The notes under the pieces were generated by a model that had not been told where the DNA came from, searched no databases, and saw only the letters and a program-made list of their open reading frames with translations. This document shows, piece after piece, positions 35,413-46,663 of a stretch of 64,000 bases of DNA (positions are counted from its first letter, which is position 1; each line of letters starts with the position of its first letter). Source of the DNA: Cylicocyclus nassatus (taxonomy: Eukaryota; Nematoda; Chromadorea; Rhabditida; Strongylidae); contig CATQJL010000223.1 in NCBI GenBank assembly GCA_958299035.1, positions 3,032,359-3,096,358 of the forward strand. Direction: 5' to 3'. The translations under genes and the position numbers were made by a program.

Positions 35413-38400
35413 ATGGATTACCATGCAGCCCTTCCATCCAATAATTTTGTGAGTCCTACTGTTTCAACAAGAAACACTTCATTTCGCTCGGTTGTTTTTA
35501 GTCAGCGATTGCGCGTCGTCTTCTTCTGAAGCGACCACTGCCTCGTGAGGATCCGCCTCCGGTGAGTTTGTCAGTCAAAGAGTGAAAAGTGAGCTTAAAG
35601 GGAGCCAAGGCATAATTGCATGGCAGCGTCGCGTTACGGAGCAAAGTTATGCCGCATTTGCCTGTGGTATATCCTGAGGGTCCTTTGCGTTGCGTCGCTC
35701 CTGATTGCAGTCGCCGAGGAGCTAGCGCTACCGAGAAGATTGAGCCATTTTTCTCATCCTCTAGAGACCATAATGTGAATGATAAACGTATATCAAAGGT
35801 GTATCAAATACAGAATATGAGGAAGCAGTGTCTGCAAAGCAAGCCAAGAGAAAGTGAAAGATGAGGAAGTTACAGTCGGATCGTTTCATATGAACATGAA
35901 TGTCATTGCACACACTGTTCACCTTAAGGCGTCCCCATCCTGGATTCTTGGAGAAGGGAACCTTTGGTAAGTGTTTGTGATGTATTTTCAAGGTTTTCTC
36001 TTTTTGAGTGCTATTCACCTCAATGATGCAAGCGGTAGCAGTCGGTCGGTTTCTTGCGTTTCTGCCATTGCGATTCCAGGATGAAGACGCCAAAGATGGG
36101 CGGCGTGTGCTGGTGCACACGTGATCATATGAGATGATTCGACTGTAAGTTCTTTTGGGAAGTCATTGACTGAAAATTTTTATCGCTTTTCTCTACTAAT
36201 TCTCGTGTTCCACCTTTTGAACACTTTCAACTCACCAGCAATGAATCATCCCATATTCAGCCTTTGATTCATCCCTAGAATTCGTCTATTTTTTAAAATT
36301 TTCTAAATTGCAGTTCTTTTTTTATTGCATTTATACAGTTTGAAAATGTCAGGTCGTAGTAATAGGGAATGGCTCAATCCGCTGGCAGGAACAGCACTAC
36401 TCCTGTCGCTGCAATTAAAGGTGACGCAACGCAAATGACCCTCAGGATATATCGCAGAGAAATGTGGCCTAGCTTTGCTCCATAACGCCTGCCCCCCCCC
36501 CCCCCCCTCCCCCTAATGTCATTCTTCCCCAATTTCCAAACATGCTTTTTGCAGCATATCCACTTCATACCATCCGCTGGATACGAGCCAAAGGTAGAAC
36601 AACAACAACAACAGGTACTTTGTCCGCAATTTTTCCTTCATTTATTGACTTCACGGACCCTACAACTGAAAACTATACGTGGACAAGGAAATAGGTTTTA
36701 CTTGTCTTTCTGACATCGGCGCTTTTCCTCACCTATTTGCGCTGGACGTCAGACATAATCCACGCAATTTCAATTCTCTTGATTATCGCCATTTCAATGG
36801 TTTGGGCAGTAGATATGTGACGACGAAATTTGCACATAGTCCCTACAGTTTGTCCCAATCTGGAAGGTCTGATTGATGGCATATGCGTTGCCTCGGTGTT
36901 GTATCACATCTACTACCTATGCGTTCTCTTTTAACCTCTTCACTTTCTCCGACGGTACACATATGCAGCGCAAGCTCCTTGCGCTGCGAGCGTGCAATAC
37001 GCCAATGTCTCGGCCTGATTCTGATTGGGACTGTAGGCGCATAACAGGCTCGATTTTGTGCCAGCACACAGCGCCCCTCACCTCGCCCTTCCCCTTCCAT
37101 CCATTCGGCATCACTGGTCTACACACCCAGTCGGTTGAAACAGACTGCACGTTCTCAATTCAACAAAAGTAGGTTGAAGCTGAAGCGATCATCCGCTCAA
37201 AGGCGGTCCAGTATACGGGTTTCATAGCGTATCATGACAGGATCTGTGTATGACTATACCAGTGGCAATTGAATTCTAGGAAATAGGGGCAGGGAGGGAT
37301 GCGAGTGCGACAAGAAATCTTTCGAGCGAACAAGCGTAGAGTTAGCCATGCCCTATGAAAAATCTTCTGGGATGTTTTCTAATTGTTTAGCGCCCCTATA
37401 ACCTCGAAATTCTGGAAAGGGCGTGGCACGAGAAAATGATGCACGTCACTTATGCTGCGCGACAAGAGGAAATAATGTAATGCTTTCTGTCGAACTATGT
37501 AATATACATAGTTCGACAGAAAGCAATCTACAAGATGGAGATTCAACATCACATAACAATTCCAAAAGTTCAATCCACGTGAACTTTGAAAGCAAAATCT
37601 TGATAATGACCTAATCTTGGTTTTATACCTAACAATAAGAAGTAGATCTCCAAGGAATTTTCATAAATGTCTTGTCCACCTTAGACACCCATATGTGCAA
37701 TCGTTTTATGTTTGCATGGTTAAATGTCGATTTTGAGAGTTTAGAAAATTATTTCAATTTCACCAATCCCAGGATCCATTTCATGGAACTATCCAATATA
37801 TCTCCTTCAAAAATTTGAATCCAAGATCATTATTATAAAACACTTAAAGGGAGTGGATCGGCAGAATGAGACCCGTGGCAAAACGGTCGCAGGGTAGGAG
37901 CCCCCATAATGGAAACTATGGGCCAAAGTTCGATCTTCCTCTGCCACTTCTAAACCCCGAAATTTTAAGCGAAAGCAGCGCTCATCTCCTCTTCTCTCCG
38001 ACCCCGCCCACCCCACGGACGAGTGAACGCGAAGCCCGCCATGGCGCAGACGCAGAGTCGTTGCGGGACCCTTAAGCTTGTAGCTTTGGGCTGCGTTCAT
38101 ACTGATCCCGAGGTTCGGGAACAGTTTGCACAACGCTCATTTTAAGCGCTAAGCTGGAGCTGTTCCTGGAATTCCGGATCAGTATGAACGCAGCCTTGGC
38201 TTGCGCGCTATGACCGTGGAAGTCACTCTTCCATCGGGTGGACGGGATCGGAGAGGAGAGGAGATGAGCACTGCTTTGCGTTCAGATTTCGGGGGTTAGA
38301 AGGGCAGAGAAAAATCGGACTTTGGCCGATAGGTTCCATTATGGGGGCTCCTACCCTGTGACCTTGTTTTGCCACAAGATTAATTCTGCCGATCCACCGC

Positions 38401-41007
38401 CTTTAATAAGGCTATTTTGCGTTCTGACAATAAAAATCGCGCCTCTTGACATACACCCACAACAGTGGCGTGCCCAGGATTTCGGCTCGGGGGGGGGGCA
38501 ACAAAAAAAATTTTTCAATGAAGGTGCGTGGCGTCAGCCACGCACTCCGAAATTTTTTTTTTGATAGGCTTTCTAAAATTTATGCGGGCTCATAACCACG
38601 CCGCCGAAAAAAAATTTTTTATAAGGCTGAAATGAATTTTTAAAAAATTTTAAAAAATATTGTACGCCACTGGCCCACAATTAGCTCGGTTCGCCGCTGG
38701 CGTATATTTTTCTTGTAGTCTTTGTTCCACTGCTAGTGTCTCCGGCCCCCGCGGCTCAAGTCTTCCGCAGCCTTCAGAACACTCTATTTCACAATCTTGA
38801 CAGACTAATCAGGCGTCCATCCCAGACTTGTTGTCTTTCCCTGTTGTTAAAAGGATCTTTTCATTTGAATTATTCAGATCCTTTCTTTTTCAGCATACTG
38901 CGATCATAGCAGCGCTTGCAGGAGACAAGAAAACATCAAATGAAGAGGTTGGTACGTTTTTTTTTTTGGAAAAGTAATAGCTGGATTTCATTGAAAAGTC
39001 TGAACTCTAATCTATACATTACACCGAGTCGAATGATGCGAGCAAAACCTTTTTGCATCATATTCTAAAATCATATTCCAGCAAATCTCTTACAGGCTAT
39101 CTCAGTTACAGTGTCAGATGCGCCAATGGTTCGGGCGTTTCGCGTCTGCCTCGCTAACGCTTGCACCGCATCTGCAAATGTGTTTTTGACCGGTTTCCCA
39201 AGCCTCGATGAGCCCTTTCCCATGCTCAGCCATGGGGAAGACCAAAGGACACGTTCGCGAAAGCGGCGCGGGAACAGGAGAGGCGGCAGCGCGGGACCCG
39301 AGCAGCTAGTGCAGCCGACACTGCAATTGAGATAGCTTGTAAATTCTTCTTACCTATTTTGGCGCTTACTATTGTTTGTTCAAATTGAATTTGAATTGTT
39401 ATGAACGAGTCAACTAAAAAATCCGAATGCTGTCGCGCGGCCTAGGTCATTTCGCAGTGGTGACATATCGCCTAAGAACATACACCTTCTCGCGGATTTC
39501 TTTCTTCTCTAGCGCTTTCGCCTCTCTTCTTCTCTGCTCCTTCTTCCAATCATCACGAATTTTCGCAACGGACGCAACATCGTTGCATTCCGCGCAGAAC
39601 GCGGACGGCCCCTAGTTGAACCGACAGCATAGCAGCGCAAATGGGAGCGACATGCAGAATGTGGTCGCAGGCGAATTGAACACAGCGCATGCAATCGCAC
39701 GCGACCCGTGCTTGTCGCGGTTTCTGTGCTCCCTGCATCCCAGTCAAATTTTGATTGAGTGATTGATGGGGCATTTGTCACCATGTTGTTGCTGGTTTTA
39801 CCCATCACAGCGCATTTTATCAGCTATGGAGGTCTTTCTATAGATGTTAATTATTTGTATTACAGAACGCGATTTTCAATCCGAAGTTCGTGACTGGCAC
39901 CAGCTCTGCTGGACAGGTGAGCTCAGTAGATTACACGAAATATAATTTGACTATAATGCATTCTTCAGAATAATGATATAAGACTTGTGGAAGTTGAAGA
40001 TGTGAAGCCACCAGTTAATGCGGTACGTTTCTCAATTTACGCACTCTAAACTCGTTTTAGAGATTACTAATACATTGCAGGACTTTGGCTCAAATGTTAT
40101 CAAAAAGGAAGACGGCATTTTGATGCAGGTGAATGTCGGTCACCCTGAATTACTGAGATTTATCTAATGAACAAGATTTTGATATTGTTTTTTTTTATAG
40201 AACGGTTCCTCAAATGCAAAGTCATCATCAGGATATGACCCAGTAAGTAACATTTAACCTTGGTAAAGATGTTTTCTGAGCACTTGATTTCAGTGGCTGT
40301 GCGCTCTCATCAAAGATATCGCAGTCGAAAAGCTAGCAGAAGTAAATTCGGACGAATCATGTCGTCCAGTCCTAGGAAAAAGATCCAGAATTATGATCAG
40401 ACGAGTGCGGCTGTTCTTCGAGGAGCTCAAGAAGATTCTCGGCAACGCTTGTGAGGGGACGATTCTCACTCAAACCGTGGAGCTGACGGCTTGGGCTTGC
40501 GGCGTTAGTCCAGACGTAGTGACAAAAGTTGGCTCGCGAGACGAATTTGTGTATGAACTGCTGCCACGTGCGGATCCGAAACCGGCTTTTACAAAAGAAC
40601 AAAGGATGCAGAATACTCTGATAAAATATGGTGGCAGATGGGGAGACATCGTTAGGGACTTGATTGAGAACAAATTGCCAAAAGACGGCATGACCTTAAA
40701 CGTTCTTTATGCTGAGCTGAAACGTGCCTATGTTGATTTTCAAATATCTAGATCAACATTGCATCGTTTCATTAGAGCTTTGGGTTATAAATTGGTTAGC
40801 AATCGAGGGAAAACTAATATTGTTCCTGATACTGATAAATCATTGTCAAGGACAGAATCTAGGAGACTATCTAGGAAACGTAAACTGTCTAGCGAACGCA
40901 GTATTGTTTCTGAGAGTGAGGAACAGAATATTGTTTCCGAGAATGAAGAACATGATATTGCTTCTGAGAGTGAGGAACATGACAATGTTTCTGAAAGTGA
41001 AGAATAA
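35413..41007 (+). CDS. Micro-exon/HTH family member B, intact
   Basis: Complete copy, about 372 residues from nine exons, all joined in phase 0: 35413-35448 (MDYHAALPSNNF), 35502-35561 (SAIARRLLLKRPLPREDPPP), 36555-36614 (ends in a Q run), 38894-38947, 39866-39916, 39969-40022, 40081-40128, 40201-40242, 40294-41007. The first eight encode only 12-20 residues each, with no recognisable fold, probably disordered. The last exon encodes two helix-turn-helix-like units: RRVRLFFEELKKILG with TAWACGVSPDVV, and WGDIVRDLIENKL with SRSTLHRFIRALGYK. These resemble the DNA-binding half of Tc1/mariner-type transposases without the catalytic domain. A K/R-rich stretch and an acidic tail of SESEE-type repeats (about residues 340-372) follow. 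Introns 2-4 are swollen by MITEs. Likely a nuclear DNA-binding protein (inference); function unknown. Confidence 0.75.
35632..36485. repeat. Inverted repeat in copy B intron 2
   Basis: Arms of about 130 bp (35632-35760 and 36360-36485) are reverse complements: GGAGCAAAGTTATGCC, TATATCCTGAGGGTC, TTTGCGTTGCGTC and GATTGAGCCATT recur inverted on the right. About 600 bp of unrelated DNA lies between. Probably a decayed foldback transposon; the right end abuts a 16-C homopolymer (36492-36507). Confidence 0.6.
37481..37525. repeat. Perfect 21-bp-arm hairpin
   Basis: The 21 bases from 37481 (TGCTTTCTGTCGAACTATGT plus A) are followed by a 3-base centre and then their exact reverse complement. Within the large intron 3 of copy B; not part of any element whose ends I could define. 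Confidence 0.85.
37848..38402. mobile_element. TTAA-flanked foldback transposon (piggyBac-type MITE) with nested MITE
   Basis: Arms of roughly 180 bp are imperfect reverse complements (left AGGGAGTGGATCGGCAGAAT, right ATTCTGCCGATCCACCGCCT). TTAA flanks both ends (37844-37847, 38403-38406). The centre is occupied by the independent 107-bp MITE at 38089-38195, giving a relative insertion order. Located in intron 3 of micro-exon gene B. Confidence 0.75.
38089..38195. mobile_element. Small palindromic MITE, copy 1
   Basis: Ends GGCTGCGTTCATACTGATC and GATCAGTATGAACGCAGCC are perfect inverted repeats, flanked by TTG at 38086-38088 and 38196-38198. The same family sits at 57301-57409. The 3-bp duplication and GGC ends suggest PIF/Harbinger affinity (inference). 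Nested inside the TTAA element. Confidence 0.8.
38463..38672. mobile_element. hAT-like MITE
   Basis: Terminal repeats CAGTGGCGT and ACGCCACTG. The flanking octamers ACCCACAA and GCCCACAA differ at one base, consistent with an 8-bp duplication. The start CAGTGGCGTGCCCAGGA is typical of hAT-type ends. Contains a 10-G run at 38489-38498 and AT-rich internal hairpins; no coding capacity. Also in intron 3 of gene B. Confidence 0.7.
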
Positions 41008-42357
41008 TTATCATGTTGTAATATTTAACTCATATGTTGTGTATAAAGTTACTTATGCTCTGTACAAATGTTCGCATCTGGAGACTTACTATGTGGGTTT
41101 CGAAGCAATTTTGATGAATGAAGGAATTACAACTCAATCAAACGTGAGAATTGGGCTTTGTGCATTTGCTGGATCAAACTGGACCAGACAGATCAGATCA
41201 TTAGTGCATACAAAAGCTTTCATCTTTTCGATCTTATGGAAGGCAAAGGCACGGAGAGGACAAAATATTTTGAGGAGAAGACCGGTGAGGCCGAACAGGT
41301 GAGACATTTCAGCCATCTAGTCATGTTTTTAGTGGTCTCTAATTCAAGATCTGTCTGAAATTGGATACAAAAATCCAAACTATAACTCTAGAAAACCGAA
41401 ATAAAGATTTTTGAGGCAAATTTTATTTTGAATTTCGAATCTTTCTTTAAAAAAAGGCGAAGACGCGCGTCTGCACAACTTTTTCAAACCGAGTGAGTGT
41501 CCCCTCCCACTCCGCTCCCTTCCATCTGCTAATTACTGCTTTCCCTCTCTTTCAAAGTCTGAAGGCTTCCCGTTTGCATCCTTTACTGTGGAATTATTGG
41601 CGTGAATAGCTCGTTTTTCATTCACTTTTATACCAGTGAAAGCGCGTATTTGAAGCTTTTTATATTTTCTGTTTTTGTACTCGTAGGCAAAGTAGGGCAA
41701 TCAATGGGCACAACGTTCTCATTTCAGGATGGTTTTTTTCAAAGGTTTGATATTTAGAAACAATTCGGTGAAATTTTGCAAAGGGCATGGGGGCCTGAGA
41801 AGCTCAAAAAACTCGGAAGGTTGGCTGATTTCCGTCCACACAACGAAATTCTGCCGTCCCCACTTTTCGAAAGAAATTCTGAGGCGTGAGTAGCTTGTCT
41901 GTATGCAACCCCCAGACAGTATTTATGATTGTATCGCCTGAAGTAGCTGGCCGAGATGTTGCTATGATACTAGATGGTGTCTAATCACATGGCGATGCTT
42001 AATTCGTTAATCAAAAAAGGCTCTGAGACATAAGCTTGCTAATTTAAGCCAACTCTAAATGTCACATGGCCCATGCTCAATTCGTTAATAAAAAAAGGCT
42101 CTGAATAAGCTTGCTAATTTACGCCAACGCTTCAGCCTGATCCAAATTTTGACTAACTGTATGTCCGACAGACATGTACAATGTAGCAAAATTGTATGTT
42201 GTGATAAAGGTTAATCTCCAAGAATTTATAACACAAAAAATCTGACATAGTCTAAGCTGTATGGTGATGGAAACTAGCAGAATATACTAAAGCTTCAAGA
42301 CAAAGTTTCAAAAAAATCCACATATGCACCACATATATATTTCAAAATTATAAAGGT
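41008..42357. other. Convergent spacer between copies B and C
   Basis: Between the 3' ends of two family members. Contains a direct duplication of about 70 bp (about 41988-42052 and 42060-42128; shared AATTCGTTAAT, GGCTCTGA, ATAAGCTTGCTAATTTA). No gene seen. Confidence 0.5.
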
Positions 42358-44928
42358 TTACACAAGCATGTACGCTAAACCTCTATCTCTGCCAAAAGTG
42401 ACACCAATAGCCTTCACAAATCTCCTCAAAGTGCTTTCTGACATGGGAAAATCTGCATAGGTGTCACATAATTCTTTGTGTAAAGCAGGGACGGTCATGC
42501 GGTCCTTCTTCAGCTTTTCTCGAATAAACCACTTCACGATGGGACCCCACTCCACTCCATATTTTCGCAATGTTGCCTCTTCCATAGCCTCTTCATGTTC
42601 TACTGGATCTTTCTCCCTCCGTGGAAGAAGTTCATGCACGAATTTGTTTTTCACTCCGAGCCTTCTGACAGTGTTGGTAGAGACTCCACAGGCTAATGAA
42701 GTCAACTGCATAGCAGCCGCAAAAACTGTTCCATCACAAGAACTTCCAAGAAGTCTTTTGAGCTCCTCGAAAAATTGTCGCACTCTTCTAGAATGACTTT
42801 GCCGCTCCTTCCTACCGAGGGCCGCCCAACAGCACCCGCTCTCTTGGACTTGACAGCATCGTATGATCCTTCGAGTGGCGCTCTCAAGTCCTCTGGCCTG
42901 AGCGCTTGTAAGCGTTCTCCCAAGCGTTTCTGAAGTAGGAAAAAGCGATTGCCTGATTCATAAAAGAGTAAAGGTTTACACTCACGGGATCGCCTCGCCG
43001 TCCCGCGATCAATCGCTTTCTCTGCAAAGGGGATATATCATTTTGAAACCCAACCAAAGAATATTTACTCACCACGACAGAGTTGTCCATTTCACGAGAT
43101 GATGATGAATGCGGCGAAGTTTTTTCCGTCTGCAAAGACCATTGTTGGATATAAAGTCTACCATAAAACTTCGCAAAGCATACCTTCACTATTCCAGGTT
43201 CCGAAGGAGACGCCGGAGGAGATACCGAGGACTAAATTGAAAGTATAAAAAGTAAAACAATGCTGAAGATAAGCTTGTGCAAGATATGAACTACAAGCTC
43301 GGTAATGGTAACACCCTGCTCACTGCGATCTCAAAACTACGCACAAGTGTCTTCTTCTCTCTACCGTTACTGGTATTGTTCGACCTCTGCCGCCCACAAT
43401 CGCCTTCCTCGTTTCTATCAGTATAATTTCATTTTTCCTTTTTTTCTTAACGGAATAAAAATTAATATTTCTACATACTATTTATAATACAGGCATTCTA
43501 GGCTATCGGTATGCTTTTTATCTGCTCCGTGATAGAGTTTCGGTTGTCTCATCAGTATGAGTGATAAGTGAGCTTCGATTGCATGGACTGGCCGCAGATT
43601 GCGGAGCATGCGCGACGCGGCTGAAATATCGTTATAGCGCCATGGCGATTCGAAATAGTACAAGCATCTGGCCACGCGGCGCTGTTCCGCAACCTACAGC
43701 TAGGGGTAGAGGACTATATGTCGCCGAAAAAAGGCGGCCCTCGCGGTCATTTGCGACAAATACGCGTCCTTGTACATGCGCGGACATGCGTTCCTGCAGG
43801 GAATCCGCGCGGGATTCTTTCAAATTCGGCGACATATAGTCCTCCACCCTACAGCTAGTCCGTGTTGTCAGAGATTTATGCTATCTGTTAAGGTGCGAAT
43901 CACCAGTCAGTGCATACTTTAACATTCCAATTCCAATTCGTTCAGAAGGATTTGGGACATATGGAAACAAAAGTGGAGAAAAAATAAGAACAAGAACAAG
44001 GACCGCGATCTTGTGCTGCATAAAGCCCTCACAAGCTAAACAGTAGCGGGCTCATGCTTTATTTTGTGGTACACTGCATGAGGCTGCTGGTGTCACACAA
44101 TCCGTATACAATCAAACACTTACTCCTTCAGGAAGGGAATCAAGAGACTCAAGAGATCCGTCGTCACTTAGCAAGTCAGCCGCCTATAACTGTGCATACA
44201 CAATCGGAAGAAAATGGAAGTGATTAACGTTTCGACAAATGTCATCTACGAGCTTCTGTGCGAGAAAGAAGCATTAAACAGTCATTTGGAGAGCATGAAA
44301 AGAATATCTGAATAGAGAGACCCACATCCATCTCGTCAAGAGTTTCCTTTTCCTCAGAAGTAGCCTGCGGTATTTCGTCAAGGGATTCCTTCTTATCAGA
44401 AGTAGTCTGCGACAGGAAAAGCAAGGACTACAAAAACACTTTACAATTCAGATTCATAATAGATGATATTCTTAGCTGACCTCTTCCAGTAGTTCTTTCC
44501 TGGCCTTTTCAGAATTCGCAGACGATGTGTTGCCACTCAGTATATCAAGAGCATGTATGGCAGCCTGGAATATAAAATAAGCGCCTTGTCTGGAAGATTG
44601 AGTGTTAAATGCTTTATCAAATATGTTTCCTTACCTCATCCGCTCTGTTTCCAGTCCTGGCACTTGATAAATGTGAAGGCAAGCTCTGAATCAATCAAAA
44701 ATCCAGTGCTATACAGGGATGCTTCCGAAATATCGTTCAAAATAGCTGCAAATTGCTTTATGCTCACCCTTCCCGAACTTTCGCGATGTTGACGTTCCAA
44801 GAGAAGTCGACGAGCTATGGTTGACTAATGAGAACATTTATATATAAGTATATATCTAATTCAGATGTGTCAAAGAAAAAACTCACAAAGTTTGTAGACC
44901 TCGAAGTTGACGATGTTGGTAAATCCAT
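42358..44928 (-). CDS. Micro-exon/HTH family member C, diverged; possible frame break
   Basis: Third paralogue, in opposite orientation. Phase-0 exons on the minus strand: 44928-44887 (MDLPTSSTSRSTNF), 44824-44768 (STIARRLLLERQHRESSGR), 44685-44635, 44564-44481, 44406-44326 (two tandem TSxxKExLDE units), 44183-44124, 43231-43184, 43129-43073, 43021-42986, then the last exon 42929-42358. Exons 1, 2 and the last match copies A and B; the middle ones do not, so the core has diverged or been shuffled. The last exon keeps RRVRQFFEELKRLLG, CGVSTNTVRRLG, WGPIVKWFIREKL and SESTLRRFVKAIG, but lacks the acidic SESEE tail. From the acceptor at 42930 the homologous frame (GERLQALRPEDLRAPL) differs by one base from the HTH frame near 42783-42790. 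An alternative acceptor near 42898 would give one open frame, so the status is unsettled. Confidence 0.65.
43703..43849. mobile_element. 147-bp MITE with perfect 8-bp target duplication
   Basis: Flanked by TACAGCTA at 43695-43702 and 43850-43857. Inner ends GGGGTAGAGGACTATATGTC and GACATATAGTCCTCCACCC are near-perfect inverted repeats. The 8-bp duplication points to a hAT-superfamily origin (inference). Inserted in the intron between exons 6 and 7 of copy C; the intact duplication implies a fairly recent event. Confidence 0.8.
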
Positions 44929-45219
44929 CGGCTTTTCGGAAATTTTCTCCAACCGAACCAACAAGTCTGCAACATAAGTTTACCGTAGATGTACACAAAA
45001 TTGATTGTACATGTGTTACCTTGTGGTTAAAGTAAACAGAATATCACGAACACCCAAAAAGTATGCGTGCTACGCACAAGGTCGTTGCCGTGACTTGGGT
45101 TCGTGTGCAATTGCAGAACTTCCTGATAACAGTGATCTTCTGCATTTTATTGATGGCCTTATATTTTTCACGCCGCCCGTTAATGGCACACGCAACGAAA
45201 TAGATTCAAATACTGCCAT

Positions 45220-45932
45220 ACTTATCTATATAAATAAATCTTAAATACAAAACTGAATGTCCGTTTTTCCGTATGTATGTGTACGTACGTATATGCGGGA
45301 TAGAAAATTTTATTTCTGATCCGATTTGGACCAAACTTCGCACACACTTCGGGGGGGGGGGGGGAGCGTGTCATAGCTACGTTATTGATCGGTATCGATT
45401 TTACGATTTTTGCGAAGTTTCAGCTACGGTGCTGGGGGTTGGCAAAAGGGGATAAGAGAGCATGGTGATTACGAATACAGTGTTAGTTTTTGGATTTATA
45501 GATTGCTTCTATCGATTTTATCGATTTCTTGCAAAGTTCGAGCTATACTGCCGAGAAATGGCATAGGGGGATGGGGGAGGGGGGGGGGGTAAGTGAGTAT
45601 GCTGATTACGAATACAATAATTGCTTCAGTATTCTTTCTTTGCCGCACAGGTTTGTCATGGTATAATTTCACTGAAGTTGTCTACAACAAGCCCAGGTCA
45701 AGATGAAGGACTTGCAATACAGTAACAGCCTTTAGAATTGTCTATTACTTGTATCAATACCTTTTTTGCAAAGTTCGAGCTAAGGGACTGGAAGTAGGTA
45801 CGTGGGGTAAGTGGGCTTGCCGATCACAAAACAAAACGGGAATATACAGGGAAAGATTGAGAGATAGGGATGAGATTTTATCACAGTGTTTCCAAGCCCG
45901 GGCGGAGCCGGGTAAGCCAATCAGCCACGTAT
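45220..45932. mobile_element. Candidate non-autonomous Helitron-like element
   Basis: Begins near TCTATATAAATAAATC followed by ACTGAATGTCCG and ACGTACG-rich sequence, a common Helitron 5' style. It contains three related internal modules (TGCGAAGTTTCAGCTA, TGCAAAGTTCGAGCTA and again at about 45768). It closes near a GC hairpin CCCGGGCGGAGCCGGG at about 45898-45913. No precise termini or Rep/helicase frame. Confidence 0.4.
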
Positions 45933-45935
45933 CTA

Positions 45936-46663
45936 CAGGTGTCCCAAAATAATGTATCGAACGTTTGATCTTTATTAACTTCTTTATATGAAAAGCTTTC
46001 GCGGATCATTGAGTGTCATACCGTAGTGCTAGATTCAACTTAGATTACAGTATAGAGCGAATCACCAATATTTCTTAGTTACTGTAGAATTACGGTAGAA
46101 ATGTTCGATTAATTCTAAGCTCCTGACAGACGAGAACTGCTTCTAAAAAAATTCCAAAAAAAACCGAAGGACGTCAAACTGAAGTTTTCGGGGATGTTGA
46201 ATCTAATTACAAAGTTTTCCGCTACCGTACTCCTCATCTTCCTATGGCAGGTGCCTGTTACCCTAAATTTTCGGCTTTTGACAACGTGTTTGTCACTGCA
46301 ACGTTGATTTAGTAAATTTTGGAAAAAGCCGAAAATTTGCGTTACAGTGCGCCTATTATAGGAAGATGAGGAGTATGGTAGCGGAAAGCTTTGTAATTAG
46401 ATTCAGCATCCCCGAAAACTTCAGTTTAATGTCTTTCGTTTTTATGGAAATTTTTAAAAGCAGTTCTCGTCTGTCAGGAGCTTGAAATTAGTCGAAAATT
46501 CCTACCGTAATCCTACAGTAGCTAAGAGAGATTGGTGATTCGCTCTATACTGTAAATTCTAAGTTGAACCAAGCTCAACCGTATGACACTCAAAGATCCG
46601 CGAAAGCTTTCCATATAGGGAAGTTGAAGGTCAAACGTTCGATACATTTTTTGGGACACCCTC
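45936..46663. mobile_element. Palindromic element related to 17780-18458
   Basis: The left end CAGGTGTCCCAAAATAATG and right end CATTTTTTGGGACACCCTC lie next to TA (45934-45935, 46664-46665). Arms of about 340 bp fold on each other across a short centre (for example TACAAAGTTTTCCGCTACCG left and CGGAAAGCTTTGTAA right). Shares the AACGTTTGATC terminal block with the 17.8 kb copy, but its interior is longer. Confidence 0.72.
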
